Assembly: GCA_947179485.1 (NCBI GenBank)
Contig: OX359249.1
Span: 310,001-374,000, forward strand
DNA: 64,000 nucleotides
Source of the DNA: Allacma fusca
Taxonomy: Eukaryota; Arthropoda; Collembola; Symphypleona; Sminthuridae
Direction: 5' to 3'
The notes below the pieces were generated by a model. It saw only the letters and a list, made by a program, of their open reading frames with translations, was not told where the DNA came from and made no database searches. Below are positions 32,801 to 40,375 of this stretch, piece by piece. The position numbers were made by a program, and so were the translations under genes. The first letter of the stretch is position 1; each line of letters begins with the position of its first letter.

Positions 32801-33788
32801 GATCAATCCACGCTGGTTCTTTCAAATCTCCCTTGTTAAATGCGAAACATTCTGGATATCTTGTCAACAATGCTCGGTACTTAGCTCTTCCTTCTTCATC
32901 GAGCTCTTCATTGACGTCGAAACAATCGAGCTGTTCTTGTGTGAGCCTTTTATGAGCATCACGTAATTGATTGCGTTTGATTTTGATGAGATCAAAATTT
33001 TCTTCAGCATGACCTATAGCTGTCCGTCCATACATCGTCTGTGGGCATGGAGCTGGATTAAATACATATGCGAAAGGTTCTTCATTTGGTACTACACCTG
33101 CAGCTACTAAAAGTCGCTTGCTGGTGTAAAGCTTTTCTGATGGTTGTAAATAAAAATCCTTTTTGATACGTTTTGGAATTTGTATGGGCACTTTCATGTG
33201 TCCATAGGCTGGTATTGTGACTGCTTTTCGAGTCCTGCACATCATGTTCTTCGGTCCTTTGACTTCGTGAAATGAAAAAATTGACCTGACAAATTCTATG
33301 TCGGCCTTTTTCTCCCCGACATAGAGATGAGTATCCCTAGTCATTGGAACTGTTTGAAATCGGTCACTCCGTATTTCATTATTTTTGTAATCCAACGTTA
33401 TTCCATAACGTGATAAAAGATCTTCACCTATAATCATTCGTGGTTCTAGTGTTTCCATCACTAGACCTTTGAATAAAAGTTTTTCACCTTCAATCATCAT
33501 TGTGAATTTGGTGAGGCAAATTGGTTTTACCAATTCTGCATTTGCTACTGCTACACGCAGAGCGCTTGGAACTTCTTTTATTTCCGCACATCTGGGTACT
33601 AAATTTCTTTGGATACAGGATCTTGTGGCTCCTGAATCTAGTAAAGCTGGTATCATCATACTGCATATTTGTACTTGTAAAGTGGACTTGTTGCCGTTTG
33701 ATAAACGACATGGGTTGAGATCAATAATTTCTAGTTCTTCGTCGTCTTTTGACTGACTTTCTACTCTAGTTGCTATAATTGCATTCAT
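26592..33788 (-). CDS. pol: Pol polyprotein: protease, reverse transcriptase, RNase H, integrase
   Basis: The first ATG gives 2398 residues; the frame is open back to 33854 and overlaps the end of gag, consistent with entry by -1 frameshift. Aspartic protease: LLDSGATRS at 49-57. Reverse transcriptase: YLDD near 492, preceded by LDMESGFFQL and LPMGVKIAPSAFQ. RNase H from about 649 (HTDASISGLGCCIL) to 763. A polar insert of about 660 residues then precedes the integrase HHCC finger (about 1433-1476), unusually long. The integrase D, D, E residues are in CIDLIGP (about 1504), LSDGGSEF (about 1561) and GQIERM (about 1599). A GPY/F-type SH3 domain (YKGPFVVIEV) is near 1729. The last ~600 residues are Ser/Thr/Gln/Glu-rich and look disordered; five coiled-coil ORFs are overprinted there. 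No catalytic residue is missing. Confidence 0.97.
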   Translation of the reverse strand: MNAIIATRVESQSKDDEELEIIDLNPCRLSNGNKSTLQVQICSMMIPALLDSGATRSCIQRNLVPRCAEIKEVPSALRVAVANAELVKPICLTKFTMMIEGEKLLFKGLVMETLEPRMIIGEDLLSRYGITLDYKNNEIRSDRFQTVPMTRDTHLYVGEKKADIEFVRSIFSFHEVKGPKNMMCRTRKAVTIPAYGHMKVPIQIPKRIKKDFYLQPSEKLYTSKRLLVAAGVVPNEEPFAYVFNPAPCPQTMYGRTAIGHAEENFDLIKIKRNQLRDAHKRLTQEQLDCFDVNEELDEEGRAKYRALLTRYPECFAFNKGDLKEPAWIDPIRIHTGNNPPVQAKPFPCSPMERQKVREEVQKMLDADIIKEVNGPYSSPLFLIKKKDGTFRSVVDYRALNKTITDQVYPLARIDDILMQFGKSAMFDTLDMESGFFQLLIHEDDQIITSFITQDGLYAFKRLPMGVKIAPSAFQRAADQMLGSLKFRGAMVYLDDVISYGIHLLDKLASLEELMLRASNKNFKFKPKKCKFGYFEVIVLGFKVSREGTSPDPAKVDAIRHVPIPKSETEARRFFGICSFYRKYIKDFAKIASPISQSWIGSKGKSEGQKRIRCFQWSADATIAFNILKTKLMTQPVLAHFNPELDCILHTDASISGLGCCILQDDGGEHPIAYASRTLIQSEKNYSVTELELAAVVYAVRKFRQYLYLRKFLIRSDHLALCYLRLQKDPNHRISKFVNKLQEFDFQVTYKKGALHLDADFLSRAPLPYTKEDLEDTEDRVIEFDPDPVKEHKIALEEQKQIPQGNIMMPPPACAASLTTRESYKGKYWTDDESQSSDEEEAIIPQRQNPWSGRLKGQPRRKVKSQVEILVPQPNLEETDWENHTMSVKSRVNEVTHSYSALKEWKLSVDDIITIHEFREDDPLEDENTWKYTNEYIYEKNLKLIQDIERHNATINELDMKEFLSPKKAQVQNEHEDFDRNTITDIGMGTDWSPTPKSTTAITSQSPTDGKVDIDSPKSLGQMTRSTMEFTTMDGAGEAETKAVHLPPAMIVDSETEVHDQTLKNQETADLVSQAAETTQKKSSTFPPTHPASPKEAKKLVLTDEDRNVQKECDQPTLEQEKFSVENHIPSGHDPTDEEKWFAFEETWRNPTSAKGDEWKLKQEVISQLKTYTAQSARKIDQVPDAESPGYANNPDLDTPQRIKAMKISRDVEEWMKNIQRRSAACESEENKNPPPSHTYISTENPVNKDNYSLLATTVEELKKNIREGEIKFTDGRSWKIQPLKGQGVVTSKKTSHSLCLSQDEGQRNKDAQKTEDMSLNRAIKFVPGAHALQGCEGSKDTFSTHKPVCRILEDEEQVTMLEEHNMQEMQRDDPDCLFIMDKIKMRHTLNWKDKEKYSRYEIDEEGILTIVHKDGRKLYVPRVLRNFLLSKAHDGILCGGHLGFQKTLHRLNKNYFWRKMNVSVAKYVMSCESCQAAKSMRMKPAGLLHPIRIENVGDALCIDLIGPMQISIKGNKYIIIAQDYVSKFVIAEAIPDKTADRIAEFLLHKVVLKYGLFKNLLSDGGSEFRAEITQALLRRLGMNHSTSTALRHNSVGQIERMVQTISTMLSHYTQKEQALWCSCLPFLINAYNCSHHDVTKETPYFMMFRRQPIYDFNLQLCLSSVDTNFMSAEEATTRIEKAIAKIRERQDYSKDWYDRKRRFVKFNIGDTVRVFTPTRIVGKSERFLHPYKGPFVVIEVLAKDNYIIQDLRNSKKRQKVHVERLKKCLQREHIEDEYSYDLDSDIVELVTKRNWNKCGKVIVSQPRSILKSSTTSDNSSTTSKKVTFKVQPAQTEEITREFSSENYSDSASDQTQPVQQRGEFCDKNYSHSQITPTEGGKPNQGLHQHKDNTQGEKGTTKQSSTQVRKFSSENYSDNREFLDKNYPYFTRSKVNEHPRGNQGRDKGIETTEEFSPNKNLEVRSSGRVHQTENRSFRTANSRDKTSNVKFLPTSGEITRRGATRVTDDTYKERINPNHPGITSPINQGKGERNSSPTKNFTSDCGTGGSTEQTETTRGRSQSNPPGNSESQRRYFGFNKPAENSSGVTSEGEEETQPLIDESDFKTLKKLSSSGISPTELDVDDSSKYRETNSYNSGSEPRTNQPPTTERGRPGQIETGNQGPSEATSRVEVPWPSVEADISTQLLHSDEQKALEEPPFVELNTKPTQRSSETNTAKPTSARQSDPRSNSTSGERDRTNRESQEYSEKSNSSSQQASQQFNQPTERKVLVENSTEEDEEFQEVLANENGQDFVDTHTEVINTPVEFSTEEDRSLDVFTKDNPRRPERIRTNTSDHRETFSDPQNPTSTNPTGTSTSSGGNSGVTEAGETPQGESAEETGESRRYPTRTRKRTRRFGSV
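26865..26982 (-). repeat. Pair of 16-bp palindromes TGTAGAA-N2-TTCTACA
   Basis: Two palindromes (26865-26880 and 26967-26982) have the same arms but opposite central dinucleotides (AA versus TT) and share the CCTCTTC flank. In pol they encode the related peptides around STEED. One precedes the ATG of small ORF E, the other covers the stop of small ORF D. Confidence 0.7.
26978..27223 (-). CDS. Overprinted small ORF D: 81-residue coiled-coil protein
   Basis: ATG-initiated, in the same alternative frame as the other four small ORFs. After a Pro-rich start the product has a long amphipathic helix (LQSLQAQGSRIREAIARVE and EIEQTERAKNTLKNQIRAA). It starts 33 bases after the stop of ORF C. Confidence 0.45.
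   Translation of the reverse strand: MSKRPWKSPPLWNSTPSPPSEAQRQTLQSLQAQGSRIREAIARVEREIEQTERAKNTLKNQIRAANRLANNSTNPRNEKSL
27257..27427 (-). CDS. Overprinted small ORF C: 56-residue coiled-coil protein
   Basis: The frame is ATG to TAG, 57 codons, in phase with the neighbouring small ORFs. Nearly the whole product is one heptad-repeat helix (IERQILTIRDQNRELINRL then DLDKLKQEIKDLQKRLHEL). A 6-bp inverted repeat ACTTAA/TTAAGT (27456-27471) sits 28 bases before its ATG. Confidence 0.45.
   Translation of the reverse strand: MWTTAVSIERQILTIRDQNRELINRLRQREGDLDKLKQEIKDLQKRLHELRCLGPQ
27527..27769 (-). CDS. Overprinted small ORF B: 80-residue coiled-coil protein
   Basis: Its ATG follows the stop of ORF A after only three bases (TAACTGATG) in the same frame, which favours reinitiation. 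The product is an almost continuous heptad helix (LIIQGLQAQLIKAKENEIRL, then EEVLSKLKQLEGDHKATLQ). Confidence 0.5.
   Translation of the reverse strand: MTHTKRELILIIQGLQAQLIKAKENEIRLQQRILHQIAEQEEVLSKLKQLEGDHKATLQETQKAKEDISDLINQLKTAQV
27773..27985 (-). CDS. Overprinted small ORF A: 70-residue coiled-coil protein
   Basis: First of five same-frame small ORFs lying over the disordered tail of pol. The ATG directly follows a stop (TAAATG), and an AATTTTTA/TAAAAATT hairpin ends 28 bases upstream. Residues 3-50 form an amphipathic helix (LEEIRDEIRGLKQQRNLVQI, then IKQRIAALELLIQE). Confidence 0.5.
   Translation of the reverse strand: MNTLEEIRDEIRGLKQQRNLVQIKIWKYAAQEEYIKQRIAALELLIQETKPQTSSFCPQVEKSQDEVQPE
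28013..28267 (-). repeat. Four related AT-rich hairpins encoding an F-x-[SD]-[EK]-N-Y motif
   Basis: Inverted repeats at 28013-28030, 28046-28063, 28184-28201 and 28250-28267 share AATTTT...AAAATT arms with differing loops. In the pol frame each encodes a variant of EFSSENYSD (also EFCDKNYSH, KFSSENYSD, EFLDKNYPY). The Phe and Asn codons are always TTT and AAT, which preserves the inverted repeat. Confidence 0.7.
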
Positions 33789-33808
33789 TCTTTCTTGGAT
33801 ATCTTCAA

Positions 33809-36800
33809 TTACTGGGGGTGCGTCCCCCTCTGTGAGTTTCCCGACGGATATGGGCTAGACTGTCTTTTGTGTGGGCAATTTCTCCTCAGGTGGCCCATCT
33901 CTCCACATCCGAAACACTTTAAGTCGGTTTGGGTGGATTCTAGCGCCAATTGTCCCGGTATCGGTTGTGTCTGCTCCTGGCGGTCTGGTTGATTTCTCCA
34001 GGAATTGTTTCTGTCGTTGCTTTGGCTGTTCCGGTCCCTGGAGTTAGTTCTACTCCTGTTGTTATTGTTGTTGTACTGTTGGGGTCGTTGCCCTCCTTGG
34101 TTATTGTTTGGCTGGTAACCCTGGTTCTGGTAACCTTGTGGGTTGGCCTGAATTTGTTGCATGCCAGGGTTGGCGTACCCCGCATTTTGTCCTGGACCGT
34201 ATCCTTGTTGTGGTACGTATCCTTGAGCTGGTCCATACCCTTGGGTGGGTGCATACCCTTGAAACGGTGCGTAACCCTGTTGGGGTGGGTATCCTTGATT
34301 CGGGTTAAATCCTTGAGGTGGCATAAAGCCTTGAGTTTGATTAAATCCTTGGTTATTATAGCCATTGTGGGATTGGTTGTATCCTTGGTTCATCTGTTGG
34401 TCATTCCACTGACGATTTCCCTGGTTATTAGGGTTGTTGTTATAGTATTGTCGGTTCGGACTTTGTCTAGATCCGAAATTTTGGTTCCGCTGCGGGTAAC
34501 CTTGGTTGTTGGAGCTGTTGCCATCATTTCTGTACTGAGGCCTACTCCTGTCTTGATTATTGTAGAATCTCTCAGGTGTTGGAGATCTACCTCGGTTCCC
34601 ATAGTTTCTTCGGTCATCGTAACCTTGATTGTTACGTCCCCTGTCCGGGTAGTTGCTATTGTTGCTGTAACCTGGACTGGAATTTCGTGAGTTGTTGAAG
34701 TTTCCCTGACCTGGACTTCGTCCTTGTTGGTCATTAGATCTATTTTCAGGTCTCCGATAGTCCTGTTGTTCTCTCACTGCAGCTATTTTCACTACAGTTG
34801 TTTCCGCTGAGACTGGTTTCATTCCGGAGGTCAATTTCTCCAACATTTCTTGGACTTTGGCAAATCTTGTCTCAATAGATTCCGCGCCGTCCGTCTTTCG
34901 GTCTTCATCATACTGCTTGATTCCCTCTATAAAATCTGCTACAGTTCCTGCAGTCCATCCTCGGCAGAAAACTATGTATTCGGATGTTAAACCTGCGCGT
35001 AAGAGTCTGATTTTCTCCAGTTCGGGCATAAATCTGTCGACTCTATTGATTAGTGCTAATTTCGTATCTATATATGCGCATGGATCTTCATCTGTGTTCA
35101 TCTTTCGCTTTTCCATTAGTGTACGTATCATTTGGTCGGTGATACTGTACCTTATTAGAAATTCCTCCCTGAATTCGTCCCAGTTAATGGTGTCGTAGGG
35201 TAGTTCCTCATGTAGTCTTCGTTCGGCAATCCAATTTCTGATCCAATCCCTGACGGGTGGGTCAAAGATGATCTGTACGTATTGCATCCTGGTTATGATG
35301 GTATCTCCTCCGAACCTGTTGGTCTGGAGTTCGGCTGTTGCGAAGGCTGTCTCTGGGTCATCTACACCCGGTTTGAATTCTACTTTGGGAAACATGAGGG
35401 CGGTCATGTCGTCGTCCAGATGTCTCCTTGGATTTATTCGTACCTGTTCTTGGTCTGCGACTTCCTCAATACGTATTCCCTGATTGCGATTAATTGGTAC
35501 GTATGGGTTGATGATGTTAACGTTGACCTGGTTAAAGAAATTATTTCTGTTCACAATCTGTCTATTCCTCCAGTTGTCGAAGGCCTCGAAGTCGTGAGGG
35601 TTACTTGAGTTGCTACTACTGGAGCTGGATGACGAGCTACTTCCTCCGGAACTTCCGGGGTCACTCCTTGCTCTCTGTCTGCCTCCGATGTGTCTACCTC
35701 CTCTTGAGCCTCTTCGACCTGGATTTGACCTTGATTGAGATGGTCGCTGGTTGTGGGAATTGTTGTTGTTAGCCCCTCTCGGCTGGTTTCCTCTCCCTGA
35801 TCCACTTGGTCCTGGGCCTGGTGGTCTGGGTTGGTTATTTCCAATTTGACGGCGTGCTCGTAAGGGTTTACGTCTTTTTCTGACTTGAGTGAGTACGACT
35901 TGAGTTTCCGGACTAAGGTCTTGAAGTCGGATTCTTGGGAAGAAGTGAGTTTCTCCGGTGTTATCCACAAATCGAACTTCCTCTTGTAGTTCTTCGTCTC
36001 TTTCGATGGCTCTAAATGCAGCGTCGTAGGCGTCGTCTATAGGAATTCTTATGGTAAACTGACCTGGTACTTCTGGGATAATGAAGTCCTCTTCGTCAAT
36101 TCCGATAAAAATATGGTCTGTCTCTTCACTAGACTGTGCACTGCTATGCTGACCACTCTCACGTCTCGGAGTGTCTCTCTGAATGATTCGCTCCACTTCC
36201 TCTTCACTAGACGTATCCGTCAGGATTTCGACGCTACGGTCGTGGACTAATCTGCTCAACGCCTCTTGGTGGTCGTATTCGTTCTCGATGTTTTCCAAGA
36301 AGCCTGGTGGTATTCTCTGCCTACGAATGCCGTTAGGCAGGCTGATGTGTCTATGATAGAGCCTAAAATCGGGTGCAATGTAGCTAGTAACTTGATTCGG
36401 GTCTACCGATCTTTGAGCTAGTATCCTCCAAAAGGTAAATATGGGATTGGTACTCAGAACAATTTCCTCGTGTTCTGCCCTGGTAGCTGCGAATGCCTCA
36501 AAATCAGAGTCTCTAGTTGGTCTGAACCTTCGTTGTATTCTACCGTCCCTTCTATTGAAGTAAATTAGACGTCTCACTTGACCTGTCCAAGTCGCCTCGT
36601 TCTCCACTTCCTGGATTCTAGATCCGTCCTGTCTTCGGGCGATCTTCGAGTATTGTCTTACTGTTATCCTGCTTGGTACTAACTCGTCTTCGGTTGCTTC
36701 GTTCTCGCTGGTGTATACTCTGCCACTTGGCCCTGTCCAAATATTTACTCCGTATTGTAAGTCATCAAGCCAATTGACTGTGCCTTGACTTGTGGTTGGA

Positions 36801-39800
36801 GTTGTTGTTACTCGGGATGGTCCTGCTACTGCTGAGTTTGGTCTGACGGGGACAGCTGGAGCTGTCGGTGTCGTCGGTCGGTCGGCTGACCTGGTTATAA
36901 ACCTTCCAGTTGGTCTGACTGGTACTGCAAAAGTCGTTGCTGCGCGTGTCGTAGATGCAGGTGTTGCTGTCCGTGACCTTAAGGTGTCACCTTGGACGTA
37001 CGACTCGTTGCTTCTAGATGTTTGTTCTGAAGGTGGTGGTTGTGGTGCTGTTACAAGCTCTCCACCTTCTATGATGGTCCTGTCGTTGTTGGTTGCTCGT
37101 TGCAGGATGTCTCGACCTCGTAAACTGTGGCGGTGTATACCTGTGCGTCCTATTGGTAGGCTGTTATATAACGAGCCTCTTGGTGATTGATAGACGGTAA
37201 ACCTGTCTTGGGGTCTAAATGCCTGATAGTAAGTACCTGTGTCAGAATTTCTGATGGTATTTGCAATAGTCAAGGACGGATTCTGTTCTCTTAGTTGTCT
37301 CCCTACTTGCACCAATGTTCTTAAAGCTGTCTCACTAACGTCGAGTGGCGGTGCTCGCAACGCGTGCACGGGTGGATGTACGTAGATTCGACCTCCCGGT
37401 GACTGGTAAACTCGGTGTACCAGTTGGTCGTTACCGTTTACCTGGGTGGAATCTGTGTTGACGTACAACTTTGTTGTTGCCAAATCCCTCTTAACGTTAG
37501 CCTGCGATGTATTACCAATTTGGGTGGTCTCGACCTCCTCGGTTGGTGTCTCCAAATCGTCTTGGGTGGGTTGTGGTCTAAATTGCAGGTTAGGTTGAGT
37601 TGGTCGGTTTCTCGGCGTATTTTCCGTTGACACCTGTCTATTCTGACTGGCTGGTGAGATGTGTACTGGGTTAATTTGCTGTGTTGTTTCGTGAGAGTTG
37701 CTGTGTCGGCTTGATTGCCCCCTATCACCGGTTGCGGGTGTTGAGCGACAGGAATTACTGGACCTCGGGGTTCCTCTCGGTTGTGCCGGAGAGCTCCCTG
37801 CTGGCGTCTGATTACCTGTCTGGGTTGTAGGTGATGTTGTGGGTGCTCTTGGGCTACCCTTCTGTCTGGCTGTCTCGCAACAGCTGTTGCTTGTTCTCTC
37901 ACGTGTCGTAATCCCTTGTGGACTGGCCCTGGGATTTAAGTTGCTGTTTTCCTCAGCACTATTTACCCTGTAATGGCTTCTCACCGATTTCTGGAAAAGT
38001 TGTGACCTAGGTGATGAGTAATCTACCTGGTTACTGTCCGTCACCTGGTTACTTGGTCTGAGATGGTCACGATCGGAGTTACTCGACTTCCGATTTCGAG
38101 GGGTTGTTAAACCTGCTTGAAGTGTCGCTGAGGCTATTGCCTGGGCTATAGCCTTGTTGATTGAGCTTGAGCTGGTATTCAAGCTTTCCGGTGAAATTCT
38201 TCGTGACGTAACGGGTTGTATTGTGGACTCGCCTGAGATGGTCCTTAGCGTAGATCTAGATGCTGGTTCTAATAAACCCGTAACCGGATTCCGTGTTACT
38301 GGTGGGTTTCTTTGGTCGTACCTAAGGTACCTGCTAATAATGTCGTCAGCACTGGAGTCGATTACGCTTTGTTGGGTGGTCCCGTTGTTATTTGATTCTT
38401 GTTCTGGACCTGACCTACTCTCGTCGCTGACTCGCCTTTCTTGTCGTTGTTGACCAAATTCTAGATTTTCACTAAGTCTTCCGGATTGTATCACGGTCGT
38501 GTACCTAGGTGTATCGTTGAAGAAAATCTGGCTATCCTGGTGTGCCTGATGACTTCTCAACGACAATACCCGGTGCTCTAAAAGGTTTCGGATGACGTCT
38601 GTGGGGATGAAAATGTTGTCCCTGACGTTCCGACCGTACTCGAAGGCACGTGTGCGTAACACTTCCCTTTCTTCCCTATTCGGATCTCTGTTATTGTCCC
38701 GTCTGTGGGTGACTTCAGCTAATCTAAGGAAAAAATGTGTCCACTGGACTGTACCTGTATAAAGATTTTGAGCTAACCTGTGATACACCTCTATCAGCTG
38801 TCCTTCCAATCCTCGAACTACCAGAAAATTTTCCACTGAGTTCCGTTGGAAGCCTGCTGTGGTCACTAGTTGTTGAAATGATCCCGTTGGTACTATCACA
38901 CCTGTACCTGTCACTAATTGTACGAAATTTTCTTCCACTCTTTGGATGTTATCTTGCCCTTCTCTGATCGGTGGTAACTGATCCTCGACTGGGCCTTCCT
39001 GTTCTGTAGACTCAGACACCCGGCTGAGTGTCCTTTGAAAGCCTATATCTCCTCTATTGGAAAATCCTGGAGATGGTCTTGATAGGAACCTATCTCGCAC
39101 AAGTTGTTGTATGTCTGGTTGTTGAGAAACTGTAGTATTCGACTGTGACGATTTCCGGTGGTCGCTGATGCTTAAGTTTGATAACTGCTGATTTAATTGA
39201 GTAGTGACCTGGTCACGATCACTCCCTATACTGTTATTGGTACGTGGCACTCCTGTTGGTGAGTCACCTTGTTCACTCTGTTCGGTTGACTCGTCCGATT
39301 GAGTTATTGCTAAATTGTCCCTAAATGATGAGTGTGTACTGAGATTCCCTTGCTGGATAATCTCTGGTGTACTTGTTGCTATAGCTATTGGTCTGTTGGA
39401 ATCCTCCAAATCATCCAATTCCGTTGAGCTTTGCTGATTAACCTGTTGTTCTGTTTGTCCAGTAGCTTTGCTGCACATTCCTTGACTTTGTACATCCTGT
39501 TGGGATTGTATGCTCGTGTCTTTAGGAATGTCTCCGTTGCCAACTGGGTTTGTCAGGTTGCTGACAACCACATTGTTGGGTGATTCATTGGTCACATCTT
39601 CCATCTCACTTTCTGGAGTTGCGAATCCTTGCTCGCCCTCCCCGACGCTTGTATGGTTGCTTCCGGGATCCGTGAGAATTTCAAATGATGACATGGCAGC
39701 GCTACTAGTTGGTCTTTCCTCAGGTTGATTAAATTGCGACAGGATTTCCTTGATCGTGGGGTCAGCATCGTGACTGACGAAAACCATGTCTCCTCTAGCA

Positions 39801-40375
39801 TTTAGCATGAATTCGCCTGTGGCCTCAACCTCCTGGTCTTGTTGGACCTGTTGGCCCTCCAGGTTGGTTACCTCGAGGTCGCGTAATTCTCGTTGCATAG
39901 CTAGTCTATGGAGATTCTGTCCTTGCACCACCTTTGTTTTTGAAAACTTTGGTGTTTGTGCTGTCGATACTGTTGGTGTTCGTTTCGGACTGGTTGCCGT
40001 ACCTGTTACAGGTGTTGACACCGTGTCCAAGAACACATCCATGCTTTCATCATTATTGTCAGGATTATCTCCGTGCCCCGTGGCCTGCGAGCCCGATGGA
40101 CTTTGTGCAGATAATGCCAAGGTTGTACTGCCGGATTCTTCCATGACTGTAGATGTTGAAGCTGAAGATGTTGAAGAGAGGTCTACACCTGCCGTTGCTG
40201 TATTAGCTTTGGCTTTCGCTGCTTTCCTCTCCTCTTTCCTGCGGGCGAGGATTTCCTCCAAGCCTGTTTCATTCTGTGGTACTGGTCCTGCAGATCGCGT
40301 AGTCCTTCGAGATGGTAATGAAGGTGCAGGTGGTGGTTCCCTTCTTGATGGATGTTGGTTCTTTTCGGGTTCCAT
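33809..40375 (-). CDS. gag: Gag polyprotein of the giant element (2188 residues)
   Basis: The first ~1650 residues are Ser/Thr/Gln/Arg/Asn-rich and look disordered, with no recognised domain. A retrotransposon capsid-type helical domain follows at about 1655-1825 (VRDWIRNWIAERRLHEELPY, then FREEFLIRYSITDQMIRTL). After an Asn/Arg/Gly-rich linker come QGY-type repeats (about 2015-2078; GYAPFQGYAPTQGYGPAQGY). A single CCHC zinc knuckle (CFGCGEMGHLRRNC, 2154-2167) lies next to the C-terminus. The product would form the particle and bind genomic RNA. Typical gypsy Gag is 300-500 residues with the capsid domain near the start, so the N-terminal extension is extraordinary. The frame is out of register with pol by -1. 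Confidence 0.93.
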   Translation of the reverse strand: MEPEKNQHPSRREPPPAPSLPSRRTTRSAGPVPQNETGLEEILARRKEERKAAKAKANTATAGVDLSSTSSASTSTVMEESGSTTLALSAQSPSGSQATGHGDNPDNNDESMDVFLDTVSTPVTGTATSPKRTPTVSTAQTPKFSKTKVVQGQNLHRLAMQRELRDLEVTNLEGQQVQQDQEVEATGEFMLNARGDMVFVSHDADPTIKEILSQFNQPEERPTSSAAMSSFEILTDPGSNHTSVGEGEQGFATPESEMEDVTNESPNNVVVSNLTNPVGNGDIPKDTSIQSQQDVQSQGMCSKATGQTEQQVNQQSSTELDDLEDSNRPIAIATSTPEIIQQGNLSTHSSFRDNLAITQSDESTEQSEQGDSPTGVPRTNNSIGSDRDQVTTQLNQQLSNLSISDHRKSSQSNTTVSQQPDIQQLVRDRFLSRPSPGFSNRGDIGFQRTLSRVSESTEQEGPVEDQLPPIREGQDNIQRVEENFVQLVTGTGVIVPTGSFQQLVTTAGFQRNSVENFLVVRGLEGQLIEVYHRLAQNLYTGTVQWTHFFLRLAEVTHRRDNNRDPNREEREVLRTRAFEYGRNVRDNIFIPTDVIRNLLEHRVLSLRSHQAHQDSQIFFNDTPRYTTVIQSGRLSENLEFGQQRQERRVSDESRSGPEQESNNNGTTQQSVIDSSADDIISRYLRYDQRNPPVTRNPVTGLLEPASRSTLRTISGESTIQPVTSRRISPESLNTSSSSINKAIAQAIASATLQAGLTTPRNRKSSNSDRDHLRPSNQVTDSNQVDYSSPRSQLFQKSVRSHYRVNSAEENSNLNPRASPQGITTRERTSNSCCETARQKGSPRAPTTSPTTQTGNQTPAGSSPAQPRGTPRSSNSCRSTPATGDRGQSSRHSNSHETTQQINPVHISPASQNRQVSTENTPRNRPTQPNLQFRPQPTQDDLETPTEEVETTQIGNTSQANVKRDLATTKLYVNTDSTQVNGNDQLVHRVYQSPGGRIYVHPPVHALRAPPLDVSETALRTLVQVGRQLREQNPSLTIANTIRNSDTGTYYQAFRPQDRFTVYQSPRGSLYNSLPIGRTGIHRHSLRGRDILQRATNNDRTIIEGGELVTAPQPPPSEQTSRSNESYVQGDTLRSRTATPASTTRAATTFAVPVRPTGRFITRSADRPTTPTAPAVPVRPNSAVAGPSRVTTTPTTSQGTVNWLDDLQYGVNIWTGPSGRVYTSENEATEDELVPSRITVRQYSKIARRQDGSRIQEVENEATWTGQVRRLIYFNRRDGRIQRRFRPTRDSDFEAFAATRAEHEEIVLSTNPIFTFWRILAQRSVDPNQVTSYIAPDFRLYHRHISLPNGIRRQRIPPGFLENIENEYDHQEALSRLVHDRSVEILTDTSSEEEVERIIQRDTPRRESGQHSSAQSSEETDHIFIGIDEEDFIIPEVPGQFTIRIPIDDAYDAAFRAIERDEELQEEVRFVDNTGETHFFPRIRLQDLSPETQVVLTQVRKRRKPLRARRQIGNNQPRPPGPGPSGSGRGNQPRGANNNNSHNQRPSQSRSNPGRRGSRGGRHIGGRQRARSDPGSSGGSSSSSSSSSSNSSNPHDFEAFDNWRNRQIVNRNNFFNQVNVNIINPYVPINRNQGIRIEEVADQEQVRINPRRHLDDDMTALMFPKVEFKPGVDDPETAFATAELQTNRFGGDTIITRMQYVQIIFDPPVRDWIRNWIAERRLHEELPYDTINWDEFREEFLIRYSITDQMIRTLMEKRKMNTDEDPCAYIDTKLALINRVDRFMPELEKIRLLRAGLTSEYIVFCRGWTAGTVADFIEGIKQYDEDRKTDGAESIETRFAKVQEMLEKLTSGMKPVSAETTVVKIAAVREQQDYRRPENRSNDQQGRSPGQGNFNNSRNSSPGYSNNSNYPDRGRNNQGYDDRRNYGNRGRSPTPERFYNNQDRSRPQYRNDGNSSNNQGYPQRNQNFGSRQSPNRQYYNNNPNNQGNRQWNDQQMNQGYNQSHNGYNNQGFNQTQGFMPPQGFNPNQGYPPQQGYAPFQGYAPTQGYGPAQGYVPQQGYGPGQNAGYANPGMQQIQANPQGYQNQGYQPNNNQGGQRPQQYNNNNNRSRTNSRDRNSQSNDRNNSWRNQPDRQEQTQPIPGQLALESTQTDLKCFGCGEMGHLRRNCPHKRQSSPYPSGNSQRGTHPQ
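33814..33842 (-). promoter_or_regulatory. -1 ribosomal frameshift signal at the gag/pol junction
   Basis: In the gag frame the codons read TC[G GGA AAC], an exact X XXY YYZ slippery heptamer (GGGAAAC, 33836-33842). A 7-nt spacer follows, then GGGGG-ACGCA-CCCCC, a five G-C pair hairpin (33814-33828). The gag stop lies eight codons after the heptamer. The pol frame is in the -1 register and stays open through the site. All three parts of a classical signal are present at the expected spacing. No pseudoknot partner for the loop was found by eye. Confidence 0.85.

Noticed and set aside
33950-34690. A 246-codon plus-strand frame opposite gag
   Set aside because: It is the antisense shadow of the Asn/Gln/Gly-rich gag linker; hydrophobic Val/Leu composition follows from the complement of those codons. 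The same applies to 39786-40421 and similar frames.
33940-34734. Long alternative-frame ORFs on the gag strand
   Set aside because: They are Thr/Lys-rich translations of low-complexity gag sequence without heptads or domains, unlike the coiled-coil ORFs over the pol tail.
19826-40375. Gag and ORF3 both being exactly 2188 residues, hinting at duplication
   Set aside because: I see no shared motifs or similar order of regions; equal length is taken as coincidence.
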